From positions 1-64,000 of the forward strand of contig JANYDB010000007.1 in assembly GCA_025359985.1 (NCBI GenBank): DNA of 64,000 bases, read 5' to 3'. Position 1 is the first letter of the stretch; every line of letters begins with the position of its first letter. The translations under genes were made by a program, and so were the position numbers. This document shows positions 25,382 to 34,109 of this stretch, in pieces. The notes under the pieces were generated by a model. It ran no database searches. It saw only the letters and a list, made by a program, of their open reading frames with translations, and was not told the origin of the DNA. The DNA comes from Burkholderiales bacterium. Its GTDB lineage: Bacteria > Pseudomonadota > Gammaproteobacteria > Burkholderiales > Usitatibacteraceae.

Positions 25382-26266
25382 ATGGACCTATTTGATACTT
25401 TCCGCGCTGTGTCCTGGTTCTACATTGGCACGGCCGTCGTTTTTGGCCTGCTGGTCGGTAGTTTTCTCAATGTAGTGATTTATCGCCTGCCTAAAATGAT
25501 GGAGGCTGATTGGCGGCAGCAGTGCATTGAGTTTTTGCACCCGGTACAGGCTGAAAAAGCCACCGCAAAACCAAGCCCCAAATACAATCTGGTCGTACCG
25601 CGCTCGTCTTGTCCCGTGTGCAGTCATAAAATTACGTCGCTTGAGAATATTCCGCTATTGAGCTATGCCGCTCTGCGCGGTAAATGCTCAGGCTGTAATA
25701 CGGCTATAAGCGCACGTTACCCGATGGTAGAAGCCTTGACTGGGACGCTGACCGGGTTTATAGCCTGGCATTTTGGCGTGACCGGAGCGGCCATGTTCGC
25801 GATTATTTTTGTCTGGGCACTAATTGCGCTAACTTTTATCGACGCGGATACGACGTTGCTGCCGGATGATATTACGCTTCCGCTTCTGTGGTTGGGCCTG
25901 CTGGTTAATGCCGGTGGCATGTTCACGTCGCTTACCTCTGCCGTGCTGGGTGCGGCAGCAGGCTACCTGGTGTTGTGGTCGGTGTATTGGGGTTTTAAAT
26001 TGGCCACCGGCAAAGACGGCATGGGCTATGGCGATTTCAAATTATTGGCTGCTATTGGTGCATGGCTGGGCTGGCAAATGCTGCCGCTGGTAATTTTGTT
26101 GTCTGCCGTTGTTGGCACGGTTATTGGTATTGCGGGCATCATCATTCAAGGTCGTGATAAAGGTGCCAAGTTGCCCTTCGGGCCTTATCTGGCGGTAGCG
26201 GGCCTGATCGCGCTTATTTGGGGGGCGCCATTGACCGCCTGGTATCTTGGCCGCAACCTTGGCTAA
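25382..26266 (+). CDS. pilD: Prepilin leader peptidase / N-methyltransferase PilD
   Basis: A 294-residue integral membrane aspartic protease that cleaves and N-methylates prepilins. The N-terminal motif GLLVGSFLNVVIYRLP is followed by the cytoplasmic Cys pairs CPVC and CSGC (zinc site). The catalytic Asp residues are in LTFIDADTTLLPDDIT and GMGYGDFKLLAAIGAW. Start taken at MDLFDTFRAV (25382); ATG 25352 is possible. It follows pilC by about 130 nt. Confidence 0.93.
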   Translation: MDLFDTFRAVSWFYIGTAVVFGLLVGSFLNVVIYRLPKMMEADWRQQCIEFLHPVQAEKATAKPSPKYNLVVPRSSCPVCSHKITSLENIPLLSYAALRGKCSGCNTAISARYPMVEALTGTLTGFIAWHFGVTGAAMFAIIFVWALIALTFIDADTTLLPDDITLPLLWLGLLVNAGGMFTSLTSAVLGAAAGYLVLWSVYWGFKLATGKDGMGYGDFKLLAAIGAWLGWQMLPLVILLSAVVGTVIGIAGIIIQGRDKGAKLPFGPYLAVAGLIALIWGAPLTAWYLGRNLG

Positions 26267-26321
26267 ATTTTGGTCAATGCAGATTGATTTATAAAATAGT
26301 GCGCTAACGACTATCTCGCTT

Positions 26322-27080
26322 ATGAGCGCACACTCTGCCGACCCTCGGTTACAGTCTCTTCCATCATCCTTATTGGTGGTAGGTCTAACGGGGGGTATCG
26401 GTTGTGGCAAATCAACTGTCGCCAATATTTTCGCGCAGAAAAATATTGTATTGGTTGATGCGGATGTTATTGCGCATCAACTTACCTCGTCAGCCGGCAC
26501 TGCCATGCCGCTGATCAGGGCTGTTTTTAGCGATGAGATGCTGGCCGCAGATGGCAGTTTGAATCGCCGCATGATGCGCTCCAGGATATTCCAGAATCCG
26601 TCAGAAAAATTACGTCTGGAAGCCATTTTGCATCCAGCAATACGTGATGAAATAAACCGCCAAATCAGCTTGGCCGAAACTAGCTGTACGAAGGCATCAA
26701 GTGCATCCCGTGCGAACTATATTATTTTGGTTGCTCCTTTGTTATTCGAATCTTTGTGGTATCGCCAGACTGTGACGCGCACTCTCGCTGTTGATTGTCC
26801 GCAGGCAATACAAATTACTCGCGTGATGCAGCGTGCCATCGCGACAAATAAAAAATTAAATGAAACTGGTGGTGAAATCCCGACTGATGAAATATCGGCC
26901 AAAGAGGTCTGTTGCATGATCGCGGCGCAGATTCCACGCGCACTGCGCTTGCAACTGGCGGATGACGTCATCTTTAACGACAAGCTTGCCATTGATCTTG
27001 AAGCAGGCGTGGCGCGCCTGCATGAACACTACCTTGCCTTGGCGGAAACATCCTCAGATAACCCGTACCAAATAAAATGA
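26322..27080 (+). CDS. coaE: Dephospho-CoA kinase
   Basis: Phosphorylates dephospho-CoA, the last step of coenzyme A synthesis. P-loop TGGIGCGKSTVA at about 23-34, DADVIAHQL, the LEAILHPAIR block and VAPLLFESLW are family landmarks. At 252 residues it is about 50 longer than the common form, owing to an N-terminal extension and insertions (SLAETSCTKASSASRAN and KKLNETGGEIPTDEIS). The pilD-coaE-zapD-yacG order is conserved in beta/gammaproteobacteria. coaD, for the preceding step, is also in this window at 43123. Confidence 0.93.
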   Translation: MSAHSADPRLQSLPSSLLVVGLTGGIGCGKSTVANIFAQKNIVLVDADVIAHQLTSSAGTAMPLIRAVFSDEMLAADGSLNRRMMRSRIFQNPSEKLRLEAILHPAIRDEINRQISLAETSCTKASSASRANYIILVAPLLFESLWYRQTVTRTLAVDCPQAIQITRVMQRAIATNKKLNETGGEIPTDEISAKEVCCMIAAQIPRALRLQLADDVIFNDKLAIDLEAGVARLHEHYLALAETSSDNPYQIK

Positions 27081-27141
27081 AGTCTATTTGTAAACCCGGT
27101 CGTAATCCGTCACAATTCTCATCAACATTGGAGTTGTTTTG

Positions 27142-27897
27142 GTGATTACGTACGAATACCCGCTGAACGAACGAATCCGCACCCTGCTGCGGCTTGAAGA
27201 CTTGTTTGATCGAGTCGCGTTTTTTAGCGCGCAAAATTTTCCTTTGGATCACCAGGCCGCATTGATTAGCATTTTTGAAATTCTGGAAGTATCAAGCCGT
27301 GGCGACCTTAAATCAGATTTGCTTCAAGAGCTGGATCGTCAGCGTTTGTTTCTTGAGGCATTGCGCAACAATCCCGCCATTTCAGAAGAAAAGCTGGATG
27401 CTGTCGTGGCTGAAATTGAGGCTGCATTTGCGGATTTGCTGCAGTCATCTGGCAAAACTGGACAACATCTGCGAGAAAATGAATGGCTTATGACTATCAA
27501 GCAGCGGGCGGCTATTCCGGGCGGCGTCTGCGAGTTTGACCTGCCCTCGTACCATCATTGGCTGCATCGCGATGACGCAAGCCGTCGAGCTGATTTAGAG
27601 GGGTGGCTGGAGCCCCTCAACGGGATTGCCGCGGGCCTCAGGATCGTATTGCGGGTGTTGCGTGAAAGCGGCAAATCAATGGCGCTCATTGCCTACGGTG
27701 GCATTTTTCAGCAAATGCCGATGGAGCGTTCGGCGCATATGCTGCGGCTCACGATCATGCGCGACATTCCTTGCGTGCCAGAAATTAGTGCCAATAAATA
27801 TGCGCTTAACATCCGTTTTATTTTGCCTGGCAGTGTTCAGCGTACCAAGCTCTATGAGCGTGATGTTGAATTCGACTTAACGTATTGCAATCTTTGA
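27142..27897 (+). CDS. zapD: Cell division protein ZapD
   Basis: A 251-residue FtsZ-bundling protein. It opens ITYEYPLNERIRTLLRLEDLFD and has PLDHQAALISIFEILEV, FDLPSYHHWLH and GGIFQQMP, typical of ZapD (YacF). GTG 27142 is preferred (GGAG 8 nt upstream); TTG at 27139 is an alternative. Predicted all-alpha N-terminal half plus a beta-sheet C-terminal half. It stabilises the Z-ring in the cytoplasm. Confidence 0.93.
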   Translation: MITYEYPLNERIRTLLRLEDLFDRVAFFSAQNFPLDHQAALISIFEILEVSSRGDLKSDLLQELDRQRLFLEALRNNPAISEEKLDAVVAEIEAAFADLLQSSGKTGQHLRENEWLMTIKQRAAIPGGVCEFDLPSYHHWLHRDDASRRADLEGWLEPLNGIAAGLRIVLRVLRESGKSMALIAYGGIFQQMPMERSAHMLRLTIMRDIPCVPEISANKYALNIRFILPGSVQRTKLYERDVEFDLTYCNL

Positions 27898-27912
27898 TTT
27901 TATTCAAGACAT

Positions 27913-28143
27913 ATGCCTATTCCTAAAGTTCGTTGCCCGCATTGCCGCAACCTAAGCGAATATAGCGTCGCCAATCTGTGGCGTCCTTTTTGCAGTGAGC
28001 GATGCAAAATGATTGATCTGGGCGCCTGGGCCTCTGACGCATACAGCATTGCTGGACGGGCCGCGGAAGGCAATGATGGGCCCGAAGCATTGCGAGTAAC
28101 TGAGGTCGACGATAGATTATTCTCCCACTACACGCAGCACTAA
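27913..28143 (+). CDS. yacG: DNA gyrase inhibitor YacG (zinc-binding)
   Basis: A 76-residue protein with a C4 zinc site: CPHC at 8-11 and CSERC at 27-31, then [17 protein letters not shown], diagnostic of YacG. It binds GyrB and inhibits gyrase in E. coli. Fifteen nt separate it from zapD, so it is probably cotranscribed. Confidence 0.92.
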   Translation: MPIPKVRCPHCRNLSEYSVANLWRPFCSERCKMIDLGAWASDAYSIAGRAAEGNDGPEALRVTEVDDRLFSHYTQH

Positions 28144-28277
28144 ATCGAGGGTATTGGCGGCAAATAACAAGGTTGTCTTGCCACGGTGTGCCTAGCTGCG
28201 ATAAAATTTGATTCTTGGTCAGTAGTGCTTGATAAGTAAGTGCTGCCAGTGGCCCGCCAACACGGCATTCAAGCAGT

Positions 28278-28745
28278 ATGGCTTCCACCGAACCTTTTAA
28301 TTCCGCCTCGTTTTTTTTGTCGACTAAGCCAAATCGCTCGCTGTCGGTAGGGGGACGTAAACTCTGGATTTGTTTAATTGCCGCCTCGGCGTTACTGGTT
28401 GCGGGTGCAGGAGCGGCAGTTGGCGCTTGGTTGATCCTGCCTTTTGCAGGCTTTGAGATAGTTCTGGTTTGGTATGCATTTCAGGTCATCACCCAGCACG
28501 ACGAGGATTATGAAATGCTGTCCGTCAGTGGGAGAGAGTTTTCTTGGGAACGGCGTTGCGGTCGGGAAGTTAATAAGTTGAAAGGCAGTTGCTGCTGGGC
28601 TCAACTGGCAAAATACAATGTAGGCGGACGACAGCAGTTGGAGTTAAAATATGCAGGTAAATCCGTTACTGTTGGCAGTCAAATGTCCGATGAGCAGCGT
28701 AAAGCATTGGCTCGTCGTCTTCAGTTATTGTTTCAAAATGTTTGA
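28278..28745 (+). CDS. DUF2244 membrane protein
   Basis: A 155-residue protein with two closely spaced membrane helices (LWICLIAASALLVAGAGAAV and AWLILPFAGFEIVLVWYAF), a charged HDEDYE and a C-terminal soluble domain ending RKALARRLQLLF. This matches DUF2244, commonly found just upstream of cytochrome oxidase genes in this lineage, as here (163 nt before coxB). Function unknown; a link to oxidase biogenesis is inferred only from context. Confidence 0.75.
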   Translation: MASTEPFNSASFFLSTKPNRSLSVGGRKLWICLIAASALLVAGAGAAVGAWLILPFAGFEIVLVWYAFQVITQHDEDYEMLSVSGREFSWERRCGREVNKLKGSCCWAQLAKYNVGGRQQLELKYAGKSVTVGSQMSDEQRKALARRLQLLFQNV

Positions 28746-28875
28746 TTAGGCAATCTACACATAGAAGCCTGAATGCATAAAAGGCTGAAATAAAAATAGC
28801 AATATAAATATTGTTATGGTTAGTGCCAAACGGTGTTTATGCATACAAGAGCGCAGTTCTTGGTGTTTTGATGAG

Positions 28876-28906
28876 GCAGGTAATTTAGATAAAGCAGGTA
28901 ATTTAG
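28876..28906 (+). repeat. Tandem duplication in the coxB leader
   Basis: GCAGGTAATTTAG occurs twice, at 28876-28888 and 28894-28906, with period 18, directly before the coxB ATG (28908). Each unit carries an AGG that could serve as ribosome site. The duplication may tune initiation. Confidence 0.6.
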
Positions 28907-28907
28907 T

Positions 28908-30125
28908 ATGCAAACAATGATCCGACCCGCGCTGAATATTTTGACAAATTGCGCCCTTTGTCGGCTGAAAGCGGCCGGTGTTTTTGCAGCAATGTGTGCC
29001 TGCATGGTACCAAATGCTTGGGCGGGCTATGACTTCAATATCCCTCAGCCTGGCACGCCGATCTCACAGCAGATATATGGCCTGCACATGTATATATTAT
29101 TTGTTTGTGCGGCCATTTTTGTCATCGTGTTTTCGCTGATGTTTTATTCAATTTTTAAATTTCGGAAGTCCAAAGGCGTCAAGCCGGATGTTAATTTTCA
29201 CGAAAGCACTTTAATTGAAATTATTTGGACCATAATTCCGTTCATAATTTTGATTGCGATGGCAATACCTGCTACCAAAACCGTGTTGGACATGAAAGAC
29301 ACCAGCAATCCTGATATTACGGTCAAAGTGACTGCATATCAGTGGGGCTGGCGCTATGATTACAGTGCTGAAGACTTTGGGTTTTATTCTAATTTGTCTA
29401 CCCCCTGGAGTCAGATTGGCCAGCCTGGAACGCCCGCGACAGAGGAAAAGGGCAAAGATTATTTGCTTGAGGTTGATAATGCGATGGTGGTGCCAGTTGG
29501 CAAACGAGTGAGGTTGCTAGTTACTTCTAATGATGTAATTCATGGTTGGTATGTGCCACAGCTTGGTGTCAATCAATACGGTATTCCAGGATTTATTAAA
29601 GATGTATGGTTTAAAGCCAACGAAGTAGGGACTTTTAAAGGCCAGTGCAGCCAGATTTGTGGCAAATTGCATGGATATATGCCGATTACGGTCATTGTTA
29701 AATCAGAAGCTGACTATGCGAAATGGATTGAAGAGTCCAAGGTCAAGTTCGGTGCTAAGCCGTTAACAGCATCATTGCCAGCAAGCGCTTCTGTTGAAGA
29801 TGCCAATAAGAAATTTACGTTAGCCGAGGCTAAAGAGGTCGGAATCAAAATTTACGCCGCCAACTGCATTGCGTGCCATCAGACTACAGGCAAAGGTATG
29901 CCTGGCGCATTCCCTGCACTCAGCGGTTCCAAGGTTGTTCAGGGGCCGATTGACGCGCAAATAAATGTTTTGTTGAATGGGCGTCCAGGCACTGCGATGG
30001 TTTCGTTCGCGCGCCTCAGCGATAGCGAGCTTGCTGCTGTCATTACCTATACCAAAAATTCATGGGATAACAACACCGGCAAAATTGTTCAGCCGGCGGA
30101 CGTCAAGGCGTTGCGTAAAGCCTGA
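28908..30125 (+). CDS. coxB: Cytochrome c oxidase subunit II with fused cytochrome c domain
   Basis: A 405-residue subunit carrying the CuA centre. Signal peptide (cleavage near AWA-G at 39), two membrane helices (about 60-85 and 100-125), then the cupredoxin domain with ligands in IHGWYVP and QCSQICGKLHGYM. A C-terminal cytochrome c domain has the heme site CIACH near 325. Such caa3-like fusions accept electrons directly from soluble cytochromes. First gene of the coxB-coxA-ctaG-coxC operon. Confidence 0.95.
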   Translation: MQTMIRPALNILTNCALCRLKAAGVFAAMCACMVPNAWAGYDFNIPQPGTPISQQIYGLHMYILFVCAAIFVIVFSLMFYSIFKFRKSKGVKPDVNFHESTLIEIIWTIIPFIILIAMAIPATKTVLDMKDTSNPDITVKVTAYQWGWRYDYSAEDFGFYSNLSTPWSQIGQPGTPATEEKGKDYLLEVDNAMVVPVGKRVRLLVTSNDVIHGWYVPQLGVNQYGIPGFIKDVWFKANEVGTFKGQCSQICGKLHGYMPITVIVKSEADYAKWIEESKVKFGAKPLTASLPASASVEDANKKFTLAEAKEVGIKIYAANCIACHQTTGKGMPGAFPALSGSKVVQGPIDAQINVLLNGRPGTAMVSFARLSDSELAAVITYTKNSWDNNTGKIVQPADVKALRKA

Positions 30126-30232
30126 CTAAAGTAGGCCCCATTTCACCCTTTGCGATTTAATTTTTTTAGTACGGCGCTTCGATATGGTTCGGCGCGTTGT
30201 TGAGAGCCAGAAAGCCGCATTCAGGAGATAAC

Positions 30233-31849
30233 ATGTCAACCGCCATTACACCTACGCACGACCACGCTTATCAAGGCGCCCACGATGCCCGCGATCACCA
30301 TGATGATCACGGGCCTGGTAACTGGACTCGTATTTTTACAACAACCAACCATAAAGATATTGGATCAATGTATTTATGGTTTTCACTTTTTATGTTTTTT
30401 GTTGGCGGCAGCATGGCATTGCTTATTCGTGCCGAACTGTTTCAGCCAGGCCTGCAATTTGTTCAGCCTGAAGTCTTTAATTCATTAACCACCGTTCATG
30501 CGCTTATCATGATTTTCGGTGCGGTAATGCCGGCATTTACCGGTTTTGCGAATTGGCTCATTCCGATGCAAATTGGTGCCGCTGATATGGCGTTCCCGCG
30601 CATGAATAATTGGTCATTTTGGCTCATGATTCCTGCCGCTATTTTATTGTTTGCATCGTTCTTTGTGCCAGGCGGCGCGGCCGCGTCAGGGTGGACACTC
30701 TACCCACCGCTTTCGATTCAGGGAGGCATAGGTCTGGACATGACCATTTTGGCAATCCATATTCTGGGAGCCTCATCGATCATGGGTTCAATCAATATCA
30801 TCACGACGCTGCTCAATATGCGCGCGCCCGGCATGACCTTGATGAAAATGCCAATGTTCTGCTGGACATGGCTGATTACGGCGTACCTCATGATCGCGGT
30901 GATGCCAGTGTTGGCTGGTGCGATTACCATGCTGTTGACTGATCGTCATTTTGGGACATCGTTCTTTAATGCTGCAGGTGGCGGCGATCCGACAATGTTC
31001 ATGCACATCTTCTGGTTCTTTGGGCACCCTGAGGTTTACATACTCATCCTGCCTGCTTTCGGAATTGTTTCACAGATTATTCCTACTTTCGCTCGCAAAC
31101 CTTTATTTGGTTATGCGTCGATGGTGTACGCAACCGCATCTATCGCCATGCTCTCATTCATCGTCTGGGGACATCATATGTTTACCGTGGGTATGCCTGC
31201 GGCAGGGCAGTTATTTTTTATGTACGCCACGATGCTGATCGCAGTGCCAACCGGTGTAAAAATCTTCAACTGGATCGCCACCATGTGGCGTGGGTCACTT
31301 AGTTTTGAAACCCCTATGCTGTTTTGTATAGGTTTTTTATGCATGTTTACACTGGGTGGATTTTCCGGCTTGGTGCTGGCGATCGTGCCAGTCGATATCA
31401 CGCTTCACAATACTTATTACGTGGTCGCCCACTTTCACTATGTGCTGTTTCCGGGCGCAATTTGGGGTTTGATGGCGGGAGTTTATTTCTGGCTGCCCAA
31501 ATTTACAGGCCGCATGTATAACGAAACGCTTGGTAAATGGCATTTTTGGTTATCGGCTATTTCATTCAATATAACTTTCTTCCCGCAGCATTTCCTTGGC
31601 CTGGCCGGCATGCCACGCCGCATCCCGGATTACGCACTGCAATTCGCAGAATGGAATATGGTTTCCAGTATCGGCGCGTTTATTCTAGGTTTCAGTCAGC
31701 TGTTATTCGTCTGGAATGTGGTGAGCTGTATTCGTTCGGGTGAAAAAGCAAAAGCCAAACAGTGGGAAGGCGCTGATTCACTTGAGTGGACCCATTTGCC
31801 ATCGCCTGTGCCATATCACACGTTTGAAATTGCGCCCGTAATAAAATAA
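30233..31849 (+). CDS. coxA: Cytochrome c oxidase subunit I
   Basis: A 538-residue heme-copper oxidase catalytic subunit with 12 membrane helices. The start MSTAITPTHDH at 30233 has AGGAGATAAC directly upstream. A His/Asp-rich N-terminus is followed by TTNHKDIGSMY, the CuB/Tyr motif FFGHPEVYILILP, HHMFTVGMP and the K/heme a region YYVVAHFHYVLF. This is an A-type (aa3) enzyme; it reduces O2 to water and pumps protons in the inner membrane. Confidence 0.97.
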   Translation: MSTAITPTHDHAYQGAHDARDHHDDHGPGNWTRIFTTTNHKDIGSMYLWFSLFMFFVGGSMALLIRAELFQPGLQFVQPEVFNSLTTVHALIMIFGAVMPAFTGFANWLIPMQIGAADMAFPRMNNWSFWLMIPAAILLFASFFVPGGAAASGWTLYPPLSIQGGIGLDMTILAIHILGASSIMGSINIITTLLNMRAPGMTLMKMPMFCWTWLITAYLMIAVMPVLAGAITMLLTDRHFGTSFFNAAGGGDPTMFMHIFWFFGHPEVYILILPAFGIVSQIIPTFARKPLFGYASMVYATASIAMLSFIVWGHHMFTVGMPAAGQLFFMYATMLIAVPTGVKIFNWIATMWRGSLSFETPMLFCIGFLCMFTLGGFSGLVLAIVPVDITLHNTYYVVAHFHYVLFPGAIWGLMAGVYFWLPKFTGRMYNETLGKWHFWLSAISFNITFFPQHFLGLAGMPRRIPDYALQFAEWNMVSSIGAFILGFSQLLFVWNVVSCIRSGEKAKAKQWEGADSLEWTHLPSPVPYHTFEIAPVIK

Positions 31850-31861
31850 TCCAATCCGGCC

Positions 31862-31987
31862 ATGAAAACACCTGTTCCCCGAGAGCGCAGTTCACGCAAA
31901 AAATACATTACGCTGGCAATTCTATTGGCGTGGGTGCTGGGCGTATTCGTTTTTACTTTATTCAAGTTTTCGGGCAGTTTTTTGTGA
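31862..31987 (+). CDS. Cytochrome oxidase small assembly protein (41 aa)
   Basis: A 41-residue frame with a basic N-terminus (MKTPVPRERSSRKKYITLAI) and one membrane helix (LAILLAWVLGVFVFTLF). It matches the short assembly protein annotated between coxA and ctaG in Burkholderiales. Its TGA overlaps the GTG start of ctaG (GTGA), which supports translation. Role in oxidase assembly is inferred from position. Confidence 0.75.
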   Translation: MKTPVPRERSSRKKYITLAILLAWVLGVFVFTLFKFSGSFL

Positions 31988-32541
31988 AAGACAACGCGCG
32001 CAGCCTGCAAGTTCAGCACACTAATAGGATCATGCTCTTTAAGTTGCTCCTTATTGTGCCGGTGATGCTGATTTTTTGTGCGTCGCTAGTGCCGTTATAT
32101 CGGCAAATCTGTAAGGTTTTAGGCATCACCGCCACACGCTCAATGGCTGCCAATACTCAAGTAGATGCGTCGCGCTTTATAGCTGTCGATTTTGTGGCTA
32201 ACCTGAACACAAACTTCGCATGGAATTTTGCACCCGTAGAAAAGCATGTTGATATTCACCCTGGTGAAAAAATGACAGTTAATTATCGGGTGACCAATAC
32301 CCTGCCGTATGCAACAACGGGTCGTGCGGTACCTAGTTTTGCGCCCATTGAAGGCGGTCTTTACTTTAACAAAATTGAATGTTTTTGTTTTAGCAATCAG
32401 ACCATGCAGGCCGGCGAGACGCGCGATATGCCGGTCACGTTTTATGTAAATACAAACATTCCGAAGGAAATCGGAGCCATTGCCTTGTCCTATACATTTT
32501 TTAATGTCACGGAAGCCAGTGATGGTGCAAAAAAATTGTAA
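31984..32541 (+). CDS. ctaG: Cytochrome c oxidase copper chaperone CtaG (Cox11)
   Basis: A 185-residue periplasm-facing chaperone delivering copper to CuB of subunit I. The GTG at 31984 overlaps the previous stop and gives the standard length; the frame extends upstream without support. One N-terminal helix (MLFKLLLIVPVMLIFCASLV) is followed by an immunoglobulin-like domain with VDFVANLNTNFAWNF and the copper-binding motif ECFCFSNQ. It overlaps the next small gene by one base. Confidence 0.93.
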   Translation: MKDNARSLQVQHTNRIMLFKLLLIVPVMLIFCASLVPLYRQICKVLGITATRSMAANTQVDASRFIAVDFVANLNTNFAWNFAPVEKHVDIHPGEKMTVNYRVTNTLPYATTGRAVPSFAPIEGGLYFNKIECFCFSNQTMQAGETRDMPVTFYVNTNIPKEIGAIALSYTFFNVTEASDGAKKL

Positions 32542-32717
32542 TGTTTGATGCCATCAAAGCTGTTTTGTGGTCGTTCTTCGGCATACGCAGCAGTAAAGGG
32601 TATGACCAGGATCGATCAAAGCTGAAACTATGGAAAATTGTTTTGGCAGGGTTTATTTGCGTGTTATTTTTTATTTTAAGTTTGTTTTTTTTGGTCAGAT
32701 TTCTAACGTCTAAGTAG
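32541..32717 (+). CDS. DUF2970 small membrane protein
   Basis: A 58-residue protein: MFDAIKAVLWSFFGIRSSKG followed by a basic stretch (YDQDRSKLKLWK) and one membrane helix (IVLAGFICVLFFILSLFFLV). This is the DUF2970 pattern, found between ctaG and coxC in betaproteobacteria. The ATG shares a base with the ctaG stop (TAATG). Function unknown; cotranscription implies a role in oxidase assembly. Confidence 0.78.
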   Translation: MFDAIKAVLWSFFGIRSSKGYDQDRSKLKLWKIVLAGFICVLFFILSLFFLVRFLTSK

Positions 32718-32751
32718 ACGTCAAATTAAACCGAATATCGGGAGTTACAGC

Positions 32752-33618
32752 ATGAGTGCAGCCACCAGCGGATATTATTTTGCGCCCCCTTCAAAATGGC
32801 CAGTTGTCGGTTCAACCGCCTTGTTGTTTATGGGCGCCGGTGGTGCAATGACGATGAATCAGATTCAACCATTTGGTTGGGCCTCCCTGGCGATCGGATT
32901 TTCAATTCTCGTTTACATGTTATTTGGTTGGTTCGGTCAGGTTATTCGGGAAAGTGAGTCCGGCCTTTACAATGATCAGGTTGATGGTTCTTTTCGTTGG
33001 AGCATGAGCTGGTTTATTTTCTCGGAGGTCATGTTTTTTGCTGCGTTCTTTGGCGCGCTTTATTATGCCCGCGTATTTTCGGTGCCCTGGTTAGCGGATC
33101 AGGATAATGCGCTTCTTTGGGAGGGCTACAGTGCGGTCTGGCCTACCGTAGGGCCGTATCTGGAAAAGAATACTGCGTATGATTTTACTGCCATGGGGCC
33201 GTGGGGCGTACCACTTCTTAATACGATTTTATTGTTGTCTTCAGGCGTTACCTTGACATGGGCGCACCACGCCTTGAAAGCGGGCCACCGCGGGCAGCTT
33301 GTCGCCGGACTATTCGCGACTGTTGCGCTGGGCTTCACGTTTTTGGGCTTTCAGATTTATGAATATGTGCACGCTTACAGTGAGCTAAACCTAAAGCTGA
33401 CCTCTGGCGTATTTGGTTCAACTTTTTTCATGCTGACCGGTTTTCATGGGTTCCATGTCACGCTCGGTGCAATCATGCTAACGGTGATTTTATTTCGTTG
33501 CATGAAAGGTCATTTCAAGCCAAATCATCATTTTGGTTTTGAAGCGGTTGCCTGGTATTGGCACTTCGTTGATGTGGTCTGGTTAGGCTTATTTTTGTTT
33601 GTTTACGTGTTCGTATAA
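32752..33618 (+). CDS. coxC: Cytochrome c oxidase subunit III
   Basis: A 288-residue subunit with seven membrane helices. Landmarks: DGSFRWSMSWFIFSEVMFFAAFFGALYY (read in two parts), WAHHALKAGH, and GFHGFHVTLGAIML near the C-terminus, plus AVAWYWHFVDVVWLGLF. It stabilises subunit I. Start ATG 32752 has GGGAG upstream. Followed by a strong hairpin terminator. Confidence 0.96.
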   Translation: MSAATSGYYFAPPSKWPVVGSTALLFMGAGGAMTMNQIQPFGWASLAIGFSILVYMLFGWFGQVIRESESGLYNDQVDGSFRWSMSWFIFSEVMFFAAFFGALYYARVFSVPWLADQDNALLWEGYSAVWPTVGPYLEKNTAYDFTAMGPWGVPLLNTILLLSSGVTLTWAHHALKAGHRGQLVAGLFATVALGFTFLGFQIYEYVHAYSELNLKLTSGVFGSTFFMLTGFHGFHVTLGAIMLTVILFRCMKGHFKPNHHFGFEAVAWYWHFVDVVWLGLFLFVYVFV

Positions 33619-33628
33619 AACATCACTA

Positions 33629-33688
33629 TTTTGGGGGCTCGATAAAAAGGCTACACGGCTGTGTGGCCTTTTTATCGAGCCCTCAAAA
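33629..33688. terminator. Strong bidirectional terminator after coxC
   Basis: GGGCTCGATAAAAAGGC and GCCTTTTTATCGAGCCC are perfectly complementary 17-nt arms, extended by TTTTG/CAAAA after one mismatch. The loop is about 14 nt. It lies between the convergent coxC and DUF2909 genes and can serve both. Confidence 0.85.
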
Positions 33689-33720
33689 TATCAACGATGC
33701 CCAGTCAATATTCAGGCTCA

Positions 33721-33912
33721 TTATCTTGGCGGCAGCAGGCCGAACAGATAACTGCCAATCAGAATCGCGATAATGGCGATTGAAAGCGCAACTCGAATGG
33801 TCAGCGCATTTACAACGCGCTTGGAATTTCCCTTGTCCTTATACATAAAATACAGTCCGGTGAACAGACTAATCACAACCATCACCAGTAAAACAGCAAT
33901 TACAGTTTTCAT
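33721..33912 (-). CDS. DUF2909 twin-transmembrane small protein
   Basis: A 63-residue protein with two membrane helices (IAVLLVMVVISLFTGLYFMY and ALSIAIIAILIGSYLFGLL) separated by YKDKGNSKRVVNALTIRV. This matches DUF2909, a small family usually encoded between coxC and the SURF1 gene in betaproteobacteria. Function unknown. It is convergent with coxC and divergent from the SURF1 gene. Confidence 0.75.
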   Translation of the reverse strand: MKTVIAVLLVMVVISLFTGLYFMYKDKGNSKRVVNALTIRVALSIAIIAILIGSYLFGLLPPR

Positions 33913-34109
33913 TTTTTAACATCCAAATTTGCGAATTTATGGCCTGTTTCGAGGTCAAAATTTTACTTTGTTGTTTGACCAACCATTAAATCAGTGGCTG
34001 ATCCGTTGATTAAAACAGGATCGGTCACACACTGGCCACACATCAATTGTAACGCGCAGCAGACATGTTGCCTGCTACTTATTCCCCTGATTTTTTCTAG
34101 TTGATTTTG

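Noticed and set aside
27923-28288. 121-codon minus-strand frame over yacG
   Set aside because: It lies mostly antisense to yacG, which has clear family motifs, and its translation matches no family I know.
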